Assembly: GCF_000317085.1 (NCBI RefSeq)
Contig: NC_019702.1
Coordinates: 248,001 to 312,000, forward strand
From: Synechococcus sp. PCC 7502
Lineage (GTDB): Bacteria; Cyanobacteriota; Cyanobacteriia; Pseudanabaenales; Pseudanabaenaceae
Direction: 5' to 3'
DNA: 64,000 nt
In this document: positions 36,846-45,234 of the stretch, piece by piece
Layout: every line of letters starts with the position of its first letter
How positions within the stretch are numbered: the first letter of the stretch is position 1
Position numbers and translations under genes: made by a program
Notes under the pieces: generated by a model
The model's input: only the letters and a program-made list of their open reading frames with translations
Database searches by the model: none
What the model was told of the DNA's origin: nothing

Positions 36846-38807
36846 ATGGAAGGCTCATTTTCAATCACAGTCCTGATCATTACAGCCTTAATTACAGGGG
36901 TACTGGCACAGGTTATCGCCAACTATTTCCGAGTTCCTAGCATTGTTTTTCTATTAATCCTAGGACTGGGTTTAGGGCGTAGTGGGTTAGGGCTGATTGA
37001 ACCCGATCATTTGGATTCAGGCTTAGAAGTAATAGTTTCCTTGGCTGTGGCTCTGATCCTGTTTGAAGGCGGATTTAACCTGCAACTCCAAAATTTGGGT
37101 AAAGTCTCTAGCACCATTCGTAACCTCACTACCATCGGTACTTTAATTAGCTTGCTAGGAGGTGGGATTGCTGCCTATTATTTTAGTGAATTTCCCTGGG
37201 CGATCGCCTTTCTCTATGCCTCACTGGTTGTAGTCACTGGACCTACGGTGATTAATCCGATCCTAAAGGAAGTAAATCTGGATCGGCGATTAGCGACAAT
37301 TTTAGAGGGTGAGGGTGTACTCATCGATGCGGTCGGAGCGATTTTAGCTGTAGTCGTCTTAGATGTGGTCTTAAATAATAATGCTTCAGTATTTGAGATC
37401 ATCCAAAGTCTGATTTTGCGCCTAGGCATTGGAGCCATAATCGGTATTAGTGGAGGATTCCTACTTAGTAATTTCCTCAAGCGATCAAAGTTTGTCGCAA
37501 CTGATGTCAAAAGTTCCGTGGTTTTAGCTGCGGTTTTGGGGTGTTTTGCGATCGCTCAATCAATTCAAAATGAATCGGGACTAATGACCGCCGTACTGAT
37601 GGGCATTGTGGTCAGAGCCGCATCCATTCCTGATGAAAGACTGTTACTTAAATTTAATGGACAGTTAACCATACTCATGGTGTCAATGGTGTTTGTCCTG
37701 CTATCGGCAAACCTATCTATTTCCAGTATTTTAGTTTTAGGTTGGGGTGGAGTGTTTACAGTATTGGCAATTATGTTAATTGTGCGCCCCCTCAATATTT
37801 TAGTTTCCACATGGAATAGTGGTTTAAATTGGCGGCAAAAAGTTTTTTTAGCGTGGTGCGCCCCCCGTGGCATAGTTGCAGCTTCGGTTGCTTCACTATT
37901 TGCAATTATTCTCACCGATAAAGGGATTAATGGCGGAGCCGCAATTAAGGCATTAGTATTTTTGACTATTGCTATGACCGTATGCTTGCAAGGATTAACA
38001 GCTAAATGGTTAGCAAGACGTCTATGCCTAACCAGCCAAGAGTTTGAAGGAGTGGTAATTGTCGGGTGTAATCCTTTGGGGCTAATAGTGGCAAAGCTTC
38101 TCCAAAATGGGGGGCAGAATGTGTCGATGATTGATGACAGTACGGAATCCTGTAAACAGGCGATCGCCCAAGATATTCCCGTTATAGTGGGTAATGCTAT
38201 GGATATTAAAACCCTGACCGAGAGTGGTTTGGATCGGGCTAGTACTTTCATTGCGTTAACGATTAATCCCGATATAAATTTGGTGGTTACCCAAAGGGTA
38301 CAGGAGGAATTTCGACCACCTCGGGTAATTGCCGTCTATGCCGAATCTCCAAATTTGTCTCCGTCTAAAGCTCCTAATTCTCCTAAGACTATAGAAATTC
38401 AACAGGCTTTTACCAGTAGAGTCCCAATCAAGGCTTGGAATCAATACCTTACCCAAAAAGAAGTACAACTGGGTGAAATTACACTGACGGAAAATATCGA
38501 TCTACAATTGGCTGAATTTAACTCTGCCCTGATTACAGGTAACATCTTACCAATTATCCTAGAGTGCCAAAATCAACTGCAAATCGTTACGGCTGATTAT
38601 GTCTGGCAAACGGGCGATCGCATTATTTACCTGCGTTATACTCCTAAAATTCTTACTCCTAGCTCAAAGCCTCTAACACAATCACTAGCGCAAACACTGA
38701 CAATTGATGTTAGTCCTAACCCCCTTCCCACAGAGACAAAAGTAACAATTAAACCTAATCCCCCAGACTTTTTATCTATGGCAAGGGAAATTCTCAAGAA
38801 ATACTAG
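36846..38807 (+). CDS. CPA1-type Na+(K+)/H+ antiporter with TrkA-N (RCK) domain
   Basis: The 653-residue protein has an N-terminal membrane domain of about 12 helices (residues 5-395) with FEGGFNLQ and VVTGPTVINPIL, typical of NhaP-like antiporters. A cytosolic Rossmann domain with VVIVGCNPLGLIVAKLL follows (about 400-530), then a C-terminal ligand-binding-like segment and a Pro-rich tail. The RCK part suggests gating by nucleotide or ions. It lies divergent from the HPP/clc unit. Confidence 0.88.
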   Translation: MEGSFSITVLIITALITGVLAQVIANYFRVPSIVFLLILGLGLGRSGLGLIEPDHLDSGLEVIVSLAVALILFEGGFNLQLQNLGKVSSTIRNLTTIGTLISLLGGGIAAYYFSEFPWAIAFLYASLVVVTGPTVINPILKEVNLDRRLATILEGEGVLIDAVGAILAVVVLDVVLNNNASVFEIIQSLILRLGIGAIIGISGGFLLSNFLKRSKFVATDVKSSVVLAAVLGCFAIAQSIQNESGLMTAVLMGIVVRAASIPDERLLLKFNGQLTILMVSMVFVLLSANLSISSILVLGWGGVFTVLAIMLIVRPLNILVSTWNSGLNWRQKVFLAWCAPRGIVAASVASLFAIILTDKGINGGAAIKALVFLTIAMTVCLQGLTAKWLARRLCLTSQEFEGVVIVGCNPLGLIVAKLLQNGGQNVSMIDDSTESCKQAIAQDIPVIVGNAMDIKTLTESGLDRASTFIALTINPDINLVVTQRVQEEFRPPRVIAVYAESPNLSPSKAPNSPKTIEIQQAFTSRVPIKAWNQYLTQKEVQLGEITLTENIDLQLAEFNSALITGNILPIILECQNQLQIVTADYVWQTGDRIIYLRYTPKILTPSSKPLTQSLAQTLTIDVSPNPLPTETKVTIKPNPPDFLSMAREILKKY

Positions 38808-38880
38808 CAACCACAAATTTTTGTTGTTTGGAATACATTAAAATTGTATCTATTGAACGGTAATGCTATGATTGCCAACG

Positions 38881-38914
38881 TGTAACACAAACGAAAATGT
38901 AACACAAAGGAAAA
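38881..38914 (+). repeat. 17-base tandem duplication carrying the gpmI ribosome-binding site
   Basis: TGTAACACAAACGAAAA (38881-38897) is directly followed by TGTAACACAAAGGAAAA (38898-38914), 16 of 17 bases identical. The second unit contains AAGGA 9 bases before the gpmI ATG; in the first unit that position reads AACGA. The duplication therefore created, or kept, only one Shine-Dalgarno sequence. Confidence 0.7.
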
Positions 38915-38920
38915 TTTACT

Positions 38921-40519
38921 ATGGTTACAGGGGCTGTTTCTCCACTAGTTCTAGTTATACTGGACGGCTGGGGGTATCGAGAAGAAGTTGATGGCAATGC
39001 GATCGCCGCCGCCAAAACCCCAATTATGGACAGTCTGTGGCACTCATACCCAAAAACTTTGCTCCAAGCATCAGGCAAAGAAGTCGGTTTACCCAAGGGA
39101 CAAATGGGAAACTCTGAGGTTGGACACCTTAACATTGGCGCAGGAAGGGTGGTACCTCAGGAACTAGTACGAATTTCTGATGCTGTTGATGATGGCACAA
39201 TTTTTACTAACGAAGCTCTAGTCAAGGTTTTTGATGCCGTCAAAGCCAATGGTACTAAGCTGCACCTGATCGGATTATGCTCCGATGGAGGAGTACATTC
39301 TCATATCGATCACCTGTTTGGTTTACTAGACATGGCTAAATTAAGGGGAATAGCCGATGTTTGTATTCATGTAATCACCGATGGTCGAGATACTCAGCCA
39401 ACTTCAAGTCTAATCCATGTCCACAAAATTCAGGCATACATTGACCATATTGGTATCGGTAAAATTGTGACGATTAGTGGTCGCTACTATGCCATGGATC
39501 GCGATCGGCGCTGGGATCGGGTCCAAAAAGCATATGATGTCATGGTTAAAGATGACCTAGGTGCAATTACCTCAGCGATCGCTGTCCTTGAACATGCCCA
39601 TAGCGAACAAATTACCGATGAGTTTATCCCCCCTACCCGCATTGCCCACGGTGCCGTTGCCGCAGGAGATGGAGTAATTTTCTTTAATTTTCGTCCCGAT
39701 CGCTCCCGAGAAATTTGCCAAGCATTTGTTACCCCCAAATTTAGCGGATTTGAGCGTAACCTAATTACTCCTTTGCACTTTGCTACCTTCACCCAGTACG
39801 ATCCCACCTTGCCAGTGGATGTGGCTTTTGTCGCCCAAAACCTTGACAACATGCTGGGACAGATGATCGCTAAACATCATCTCAAGCAACTTAGGGTTGC
39901 AGAAACGGAAAAATATGCCCATGTTACCTACTTTTTTGATGGTGGTAGCGAAGAACCCAATGAAGGTGATGATCGAATTATGATCAATAGCCCTATGGTC
40001 TCCACCTACGATCAGTCTCCACCCATGTCTGCCCTTGAAGTTACAAAAACAGTTATAGAAGCAGTCAATAAGCGAATTTATAGCCTGATTGTTGTGAACT
40101 ATGCCAACCCAGATATGGTAGGACATACAGGTAATTTTAATGCGGCGATCGAAGCCATCACCGTAGTTGATAAATGTCTAGGACAACTTATAGCTGCAAT
40201 TAATGGAGCGGGAGGAACAGCTTTAATTACAGCCGATCATGGCAATGCTGAATATATGTGGGATGAGCATCATAATCCTTGGACAGCCCATACTATAAAT
40301 CCCGTGCCGTTTATCGTAGTTGAAGGTGAAGGCTTAAAAATACGGGGATATGGGGGCGAGGTGGAACTGAAATCCGGTGGTAAATTGGCAGATATTGCGC
40401 CGACAATCCTTGAGATTTTACAAATTCCTCAACCTCCCGAAATGACAGGCACATCTCTCCTTGCTGCCACTGACGTTGAGTTGCGAGCTTCCCGAAGTCC
40501 AGTACGGATTAAGGTCTAA
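38921..40519 (+). CDS. gpmI: 2,3-bisphosphoglycerate-independent phosphoglycerate mutase
   Basis: The 532-residue cytoplasmic glycolytic/Calvin-linked enzyme interconverts 3- and 2-phosphoglycerate with two Mn ions. The alkaline-phosphatase-like fold shows VLVILDGWG, GNSEVGHLNIGAGR with the phosphorylated Ser, VITDGRDTQPTSS, NFRPDRSRE and TADHGNAEYMWD. Length is normal, with a short unusual C-terminal extension (ELRASRSPVRIKV). It is preceded by a tandem duplication including its ribosome-binding site and followed after 46 bases by a cyclophilin gene on the same strand. Confidence 0.96.
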   Translation: MVTGAVSPLVLVILDGWGYREEVDGNAIAAAKTPIMDSLWHSYPKTLLQASGKEVGLPKGQMGNSEVGHLNIGAGRVVPQELVRISDAVDDGTIFTNEALVKVFDAVKANGTKLHLIGLCSDGGVHSHIDHLFGLLDMAKLRGIADVCIHVITDGRDTQPTSSLIHVHKIQAYIDHIGIGKIVTISGRYYAMDRDRRWDRVQKAYDVMVKDDLGAITSAIAVLEHAHSEQITDEFIPPTRIAHGAVAAGDGVIFFNFRPDRSREICQAFVTPKFSGFERNLITPLHFATFTQYDPTLPVDVAFVAQNLDNMLGQMIAKHHLKQLRVAETEKYAHVTYFFDGGSEEPNEGDDRIMINSPMVSTYDQSPPMSALEVTKTVIEAVNKRIYSLIVVNYANPDMVGHTGNFNAAIEAITVVDKCLGQLIAAINGAGGTALITADHGNAEYMWDEHHNPWTAHTINPVPFIVVEGEGLKIRGYGGEVELKSGGKLADIAPTILEILQIPQPPEMTGTSLLAATDVELRASRSPVRIKV

Positions 40520-40565
40520 AAGGCATTAAAATTATAAAAAACATCACTTAAGGAACTCAAATTAT

Positions 40566-40985
40566 ATGACCCGTGCGATTATGGAAACCAGTAAAGGTAC
40601 CATTAACCTCGACCTATTCGATCAAGATGCCCCCAATACGGTCAAAAACTTTGTGGATTTAGCGCAAAAGGGTTTCTATGATGGTTTAAGCTTTCACCGA
40701 GTTATAGACAATTTCATGATCCAAGGCGGTTGTCCCTTCGGCACTGGCACTGGTGGACCTGGTTATAAGATCAACTGCGAAATTAACTCCAATAAGCATC
40801 TAGCAGGAACTCTATCTATGGCTCATGCTGGCAAAAATACTGGTGGCAGTCAATTCTTTATCTGTCATGCGCCCCAACCTCACCTAGATGGAGTCCATAC
40901 CACCTTTGGTCAAACTAAAGATTTAGCAGTGGTCAATGCAATTCGTAAGGGAGATAAAATTCTCTCTCTAAAGATTGAAGCGTAG
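40566..40985 (+). CDS. Cyclophilin-type peptidyl-prolyl cis-trans isomerase
   Basis: The 139-residue single-domain protein lacks a signal peptide and should be cytoplasmic. Conserved catalytic and substrate-binding elements include [14 protein letters not shown] (with the key Arg), [31 protein letters not shown]. It is slightly shorter than typical bacterial PpiB, missing some loop residues but complete in the core. It may be cotranscribed with gpmI. Confidence 0.92.
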   Translation: MTRAIMETSKGTINLDLFDQDAPNTVKNFVDLAQKGFYDGLSFHRVIDNFMIQGGCPFGTGTGGPGYKINCEINSNKHLAGTLSMAHAGKNTGGSQFFICHAPQPHLDGVHTTFGQTKDLAVVNAIRKGDKILSLKIEA

Positions 40986-41084
40986 GCTATCTTTACCTCT
41001 CTCTAAGTAATCACTAATTCTAGGTTTAGAACTAACCCTTTTGAGCCTAGATTATTTTTGTAAATTACTTTTTATGTACTTTAT

Positions 41085-41483
41085 ATGGATAAATACGAAG
41101 AATTAAGAACCCATGAAACTGAAGCAGGCAACTATGCTTTAGATATAGAAGATATTATTAATAAGCTCAAAGAATGGGATCAAAAATATGGGATCGATTT
41201 ATCTGACGTTGAATCTGACGCAGTTACAGTTTATTTTAAAAATCTACCCGATGATTTAACCTTACTTGCCCAAGAAATTTATGAGTTTTGCCCAGATATA
41301 ATTGATCAGCATTTTGGCTGCTTAGGCGATACGATCGAAATACTAAAGGACATGGGAGAAGAGGTATCAGAGGAAATATTGGAATTAGTTGAAGGTGTCG
41401 ATTTAGAAGATGATAATCATGGATTGGAGTTGCTGCAAAGGTCACTCAAAAAATATAAATTAGTTGGGCTATGGTGGGATTAA
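41085..41483 (+). CDS. DUF4253-like protein
   Basis: The 132-residue acidic protein has no signal or membrane segment. The pattern LKEWDQKYGIDL, LPDDLTLLAQEIYEFCPDIIDQ and the terminal LVGLWWD recalls the DUF4253 domain, whose function is unknown. No catalytic residues can be proposed. It lies in a run of small plus-strand genes behind the cyclophilin, 99 bases downstream, with a further uncharacterised gene 46 bases behind it. Confidence 0.65.
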   Translation: MDKYEELRTHETEAGNYALDIEDIINKLKEWDQKYGIDLSDVESDAVTVYFKNLPDDLTLLAQEIYEFCPDIIDQHFGCLGDTIEILKDMGEEVSEEILELVEGVDLEDDNHGLELLQRSLKKYKLVGLWWD

Positions 41484-41529
41484 GTGGGATTAATTAAGAT
41501 TAGCAATTTAGCAAGAGTATAAAATTCCT

Positions 41530-41985
41530 ATGCCATCTCAATCTTCCATAGATATGATAGATACGCAAGTTAATCATCTCATTCGTAATGCACCTGATTT
41601 AGCTACTTCTGAGTCAATTAAGGCGATCGCTCCCGTATTAAAAAACATTGCTCTACAACAAAAACACTCTAAATATTTTCTAGTCCAGTCTAAAGGCGGA
41701 AATTTAGTTTTGACCACCCTAAATCATGTTAGTGACTCTAGGATCAGTAAAAATGTAATCTACGCCTATCCATCCTTAGCGATCGCCGCCCAAAACCAAG
41801 CAGGATTAATTGACTCAGAAATTATTGAGGTTGAGATTATTAGTCTACTGTTTCAACTTTTAGGAATGCCAGAATTAGATAGTCTAATCCTTGATGAAAA
41901 ACTGCCCAAAGAAATTGAGAGACAGAAACTATATAACCTTTGCCAAGTGCAATTAAGGACTCAAATAACTAACAATATTGCCTAG
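41530..41985 (+). CDS. Uncharacterised protein, 151 residues
   Basis: The product is a predicted soluble, mixed alpha/beta protein without signal peptide or recognised motif. It has a helical start (DMIDTQVNHLIRNAPDLATSESIKAIAPVLKNIALQQ) followed by strand-like segments (HSKYFLVQ, GNLVLTTL) and an acidic helix. Its stop codon interleaves with that of the convergent gene at 41982 (CTAG overlap). It is probably the last gene of the gpmI-ppi-DUF4253 run. Function is unknown. Confidence 0.65.
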   Translation: MPSQSSIDMIDTQVNHLIRNAPDLATSESIKAIAPVLKNIALQQKHSKYFLVQSKGGNLVLTTLNHVSDSRISKNVIYAYPSLAIAAQNQAGLIDSEIIEVEIISLLFQLLGMPELDSLILDEKLPKEIERQKLYNLCQVQLRTQITNNIA

Positions 41986-42338
41986 GACTTTTTAATATCC
42001 TTTGCCATTTTCCGAAATATGTCCATATCAGTACTGGTATTGATAGCAATATCAGGCTTTCTAAATTGAGATTGAGACTCTATTTTTTGCTCAGATTTCT
42101 GCTCTAACTCACCCACAGATTCTTGTTTTTCTATGGAGGATACCACTTCAGTTACTTCGCCTAAGCCTTTGGGAAAACTTTTCGTAACAGCCTTAGGGGT
42201 TCTCATATAGTCAATATCGCCATAGGTTTTAGCTGAGTCAGCATCTAGGAAAAAAGCACCAGCATCTTTTTTTGCTTTAGCTGCACTATCTTCTTGTTTG
42301 GGCTTAGAACCAAATAAACCTCTTATAAAACCAGTCAC
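41982..42338 (-). CDS. Small protein of unknown function, cyanobacteria-type
   Basis: The 118-residue protein starts MTGFIRGLFGSKP, continues with a Lys-rich linker and the segment GAFFLDADSAKTYGDIDYMRTPK, which I recognise as recurring in cyanobacterial hypothetical proteins. The rest is Glu/Gln/Ser-rich and probably disordered. No signal peptide or membrane helix is predicted, though the short hydrophobic N terminus could contact a membrane. It is divergent from urtA and shares its 308-base promoter region. Confidence 0.65.
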   Translation of the reverse strand: MTGFIRGLFGSKPKQEDSAAKAKKDAGAFFLDADSAKTYGDIDYMRTPKAVTKSFPKGLGEVTEVVSSIEKQESVGELEQKSEQKIESQSQFRKPDIAINTSTDMDIFRKMAKDIKKS

Positions 42339-42646
42339 TGTTTTCTCCAGATTTTGTTTTTTATGTATTTTTATTTAGTTATTTTAATGTATTGACATAA
42401 ATAATTAACACAAATAATTAATGTGAATTTGGCATAAAGAAAGTATGAGTTTTTATCTATAAAATTAGATTTTTTCGATCATTAAATCAGAATTTGTATC
42501 TTTAAATACAAGTACAGAACTTGCTGTAACTGAAAATGACACTATCTAACATTGACTCTAAATTTTAGTTAGGCTGCCATAGGTAAGTACTAACCAAGAC
42601 TAGAAGTCTGAGCTATGCTTTTAACAAAAAATGTGCAGGAGAAATA
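42339..42646. other. 308-base spacer between divergent unknown gene and urtA
   Basis: The spacer is very AT-rich. It holds a TTGACA-like element at 42392, a direct repeat AAATAATTAA (about 42400-42421), the NtcA-type box at 42496-42509, and an AGGAG ribosome-binding site shortly before urtA. No open frame or RNA gene was recognised in it. Confidence 0.6.
42496..42509 (+). promoter_or_regulatory. NtcA-type box upstream of urtA
   Basis: A perfect GTA-N8-TAC (N8 = TCTTTAAA) lies 137 bases before the urtA ATG. urt genes are NtcA-regulated in other cyanobacteria, which supports the call. A TAN3T -10 box at the usual 22-24 base distance is not clear; TAACAT at 42547 is farther downstream. Confidence 0.6.
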
Positions 42647-43939
42647 ATGGGAATAGATAGACGTAAATTTTTAGTATATGGTTCTGCCTCCTTAGGAACT
42701 GCAATGCTACTAAAAGCCTGTGGTGGAGAGACTCCAACTACTACAGCACCAACCCCTACTACTACTCCAGCAGCAGGTGGAACTATTAAAGTAGGAATCT
42801 TACATTCGATCAGTGGCACTATGGCAATTAGCGAACAGAGTGTTGTTGATGCTGACTTGTTAGCGATCGAGGAAATTAACAAAGCTGGTGGTGTATTAGG
42901 TAAGCAAATTGAAGCGATTACTGAAGATGGAGCTTCCGATTGGCCCACCTTTGCCGAAAAAGCCACTAAGCTCATTGATCAAGATAAGGTTGTAACCGTC
43001 TTTGGTTGTTGGACTTCCTCTAGCCGTAAAGCGGTACTGCCCGTATTTGAATCGAAAAAGCACATGCTGTGGTACCCCGTGCAGTACGAAGGACAGGAAT
43101 GCTCTGATTATGTGTTTTACACAGGTGCCGCTCCCAACCAACAAATTGAACCTTCGGTAGATTGGTTACTGGAAAAGAAAGGTAAGGAATTCTTTTTAGT
43201 TGGGTCTGACTACGTTTTCCCTCGGACTGCAAATACTATTATCAAGGCACAGTTAGCAGCTAAGGGGGGCAAGGTCGTAGGTGAAGACTATATTCCCTTA
43301 GGTAGTACTGAAGTAACTCCAATTATCTCCAAAATTAAACAAGCTCTTCCCAATGGAGGCGTAATCTATAACTCCCTGAACGGTGACAGTAATGTTGCTT
43401 TCTTTAAGCAATTACAAGGTGCTGGCTTAACTCCAGAGAAATATCCTTCCATGTCAGTCAGTATTGCTGAAGAAGAAGTCAAAGCGATTGGGGTGGATTA
43501 CCTGAAAGGACACTATGCTTCATGGAACTACTTCCAAACCGTAGATTTACCTGAAAGTAAGAAATTTCTAGAGGCATTTAAAGCCAAATATGGCAAAGAT
43601 AGAGTAGTAAACGATCCAATGGAAGCCGCATATGTTTCTGTCTACTTCTGGAAAGCTGCGGTAGAAAAAGCAGGTACTGCTGATGATTTAGAAGCAGTGC
43701 GGAAGGCAGCCCTAGGACTAACCTTTAAAGCTCCCGGTGGTACTTACACCTTAGAAAATAATCATCATACTGCTAAGTTTGTCCGTCTTGGTCAAGTTCG
43801 TGCCGATGGCTTATTCGATATTATCTACGAAACCAAAGCTCCAGTTGTTCCCGTTCCTTGGAACCAGTTTGTAGCTGAAACTAAGGGTTATGCCTGTGAT
43901 TGGTCTGATCCTGCTAAGGGTGGTAAGTATAAGGTTTAG
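42647..43939 (+). CDS. urtA: Urea ABC transporter substrate-binding protein
   Basis: The 430-residue periplasmic-side binding protein delivers urea to UrtBCDE. The N terminus has a twin-arginine motif (RRKFL at 5-9), a hydrophobic stretch and a lipobox LLKAC with Cys25, so a Tat-exported lipoprotein is likely. A Thr/Pro linker precedes the Leu/Ile/Val-binding-type fold. VGILHSISGTMAISE, FGCWTSSSRKAVLP and GQECSDYVFYTGAAPNQQIEP are characteristic of UrtA. It is followed by urtB after a stem-loop. urtC, urtD and urtE are not in the window. Confidence 0.95.
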   Translation: MGIDRRKFLVYGSASLGTAMLLKACGGETPTTTAPTPTTTPAAGGTIKVGILHSISGTMAISEQSVVDADLLAIEEINKAGGVLGKQIEAITEDGASDWPTFAEKATKLIDQDKVVTVFGCWTSSSRKAVLPVFESKKHMLWYPVQYEGQECSDYVFYTGAAPNQQIEPSVDWLLEKKGKEFFLVGSDYVFPRTANTIIKAQLAAKGGKVVGEDYIPLGSTEVTPIISKIKQALPNGGVIYNSLNGDSNVAFFKQLQGAGLTPEKYPSMSVSIAEEEVKAIGVDYLKGHYASWNYFQTVDLPESKKFLEAFKAKYGKDRVVNDPMEAAYVSVYFWKAAVEKAGTADDLEAVRKAALGLTFKAPGGTYTLENNHHTAKFVRLGQVRADGLFDIIYETKAPVVPVPWNQFVAETKGYACDWSDPAKGGKYKV

Positions 43940-43979
43940 TTATTGAACATTTCGTAATTGGCATTTAATCTGTGTAACT

Positions 43980-44010
43980 AAGGGTTGAGAGGGTGTATCT
44001 TTCAATCCTT
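43980..44010 (+). terminator. Stem-loop between urtA and urtB (attenuator candidate)
   Basis: AAGGGTTGA (43980-43988) pairs with TCAATCCTT (44002-44010), nine pairs with one G-U, loop of 13 bases, followed by TCTTTG. Such intercistronic hairpins often stabilise or partially terminate the message behind an abundant binding protein. The weak T run makes partial termination or mRNA stabilisation more likely than full stop. Confidence 0.45.
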
Positions 44011-44053
44011 TCTTTGTATCTGAGTTGTTTTAAGGGCTATTTTGAGGGTAATT

Positions 44054-45211
44054 ATGGCAGAAGTTGTAGATGGCATCTTTAACGGTATTAGTACTGGTTC
44101 AGTTTTGTTATTAGCGGCTCTAGGACTGGCGATCGCCTTTGGATTAATGGGGATCATTAATATGGCGCATGGTGAACTGATGATGCTAGGGGCATATACC
44201 ACCTACGTCATTCAAAATTTATTCAAGAGTCTGGGGGCGCAATGGTTTGAGGTTTATATCTTTTTTGCCCTGATTGCCGCTTTTATAGTCACAGGATTAA
44301 TTGGCTTTATCCTAGAGCGCAGTGTCATTAAGTTTCTGTATGGCAGACCCTTAGAAACATTATTGGCAACTTGGGGGGTAAGTCTAATTTTGCAACAGTT
44401 TGTCCGCAGTGTGAGTTGGGGACTTCTGATCGGCATAGTTACTTTTTGTATTTTATTTTTTGGTGGTTGGACTATTGCTAGTTTTCGCTCTAACTGGGAC
44501 AGGATTAAAAATTGGTTTGCTGTAGTTATGGTTCCTCTGTCGGCAGCAGTGGCGATCGCTTTAAGTTTTGTTTTAGGCAATACCTATAAATTAGCAATTA
44601 CTAAGCCTTGGTTTGGGGCGCAAAATGTGGATGTGTCTTCACCATTATGGCTGCGGGGTGGTACTACGATTGGCACATTACAAATGCCCTATACCCGATT
44701 ATTTATTATTGCGTTAACGATTTGCTGTGTAATTGGAATTTATTTATTCTTACAGCGATCGCCATGGGGTTTAAGAATGCGAGCCGTAACCCAAAATCGA
44801 GCCATGAGTGCATGTTTAGGTATTCCTACTCAAAAAGTTGACTCTTTAACCTTTGCCTTAAGTTCTGGTTTGGCGGGGATTGCTGGTTGTGCTGTGAGCT
44901 TTTTAGGATCAGTGGGGCCCAATACGGGGCAGAACTATATCGTTGATACCTTTATGGTGGTGGTAGTTGGTGGAGTTGGTAAACTAGTCGGCAGTATTGT
45001 GGCGGCTTTGGCACTGGGTACTACTAACTATTTAGTCGGTTCGGGAGCGATCGCCAATTTGTTAAAGCCAATTACCCCGCTCTACGATCTGTTTACTTTT
45101 TTTGCTACCACCAGCATGGCTAAGGTTTTGTTATTTGCGCTGATTGTCATCTTTTTACAATATAAACCCGCAGGTATGTTTCCCTTGAAGGGACGATCAA
45201 TAGAACTCTAG
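44054..45211 (+). CDS. urtB: Urea ABC transporter permease UrtB
   Basis: The 385-residue inner-membrane permease (ATG 44054, GAGGG about 6 bases upstream; an in-frame TTG lies at 44042) is related to LivH. About nine to ten hydrophobic helices are visible, with INMAHGELMMLGAY and FALSSGLAGIAGC, and the ending FLQYKPAGMFPLKGR is typical of the family. The central part (about 130-200) holds extra hydrophobic sequence, a feature of the longer cyanobacterial UrtB. It is 114 bases behind urtA. The gene that follows is on the opposite strand, so the transporter is incomplete at this locus. Confidence 0.93.
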   Translation: MAEVVDGIFNGISTGSVLLLAALGLAIAFGLMGIINMAHGELMMLGAYTTYVIQNLFKSLGAQWFEVYIFFALIAAFIVTGLIGFILERSVIKFLYGRPLETLLATWGVSLILQQFVRSVSWGLLIGIVTFCILFFGGWTIASFRSNWDRIKNWFAVVMVPLSAAVAIALSFVLGNTYKLAITKPWFGAQNVDVSSPLWLRGGTTIGTLQMPYTRLFIIALTICCVIGIYLFLQRSPWGLRMRAVTQNRAMSACLGIPTQKVDSLTFALSSGLAGIAGCAVSFLGSVGPNTGQNYIVDTFMVVVVGGVGKLVGSIVAALALGTTNYLVGSGAIANLLKPITPLYDLFTFFATTSMAKVLLFALIVIFLQYKPAGMFPLKGRSIEL

Positions 45212-45234
45212 ATCGCCATACTTCTGGTGGGATA

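Noticed and set aside
37565-38251. 228-codon open frame on the minus strand
   Set aside because: Lies wholly antisense to the well-conserved antiporter gene and has no family similarity or plausible composition.
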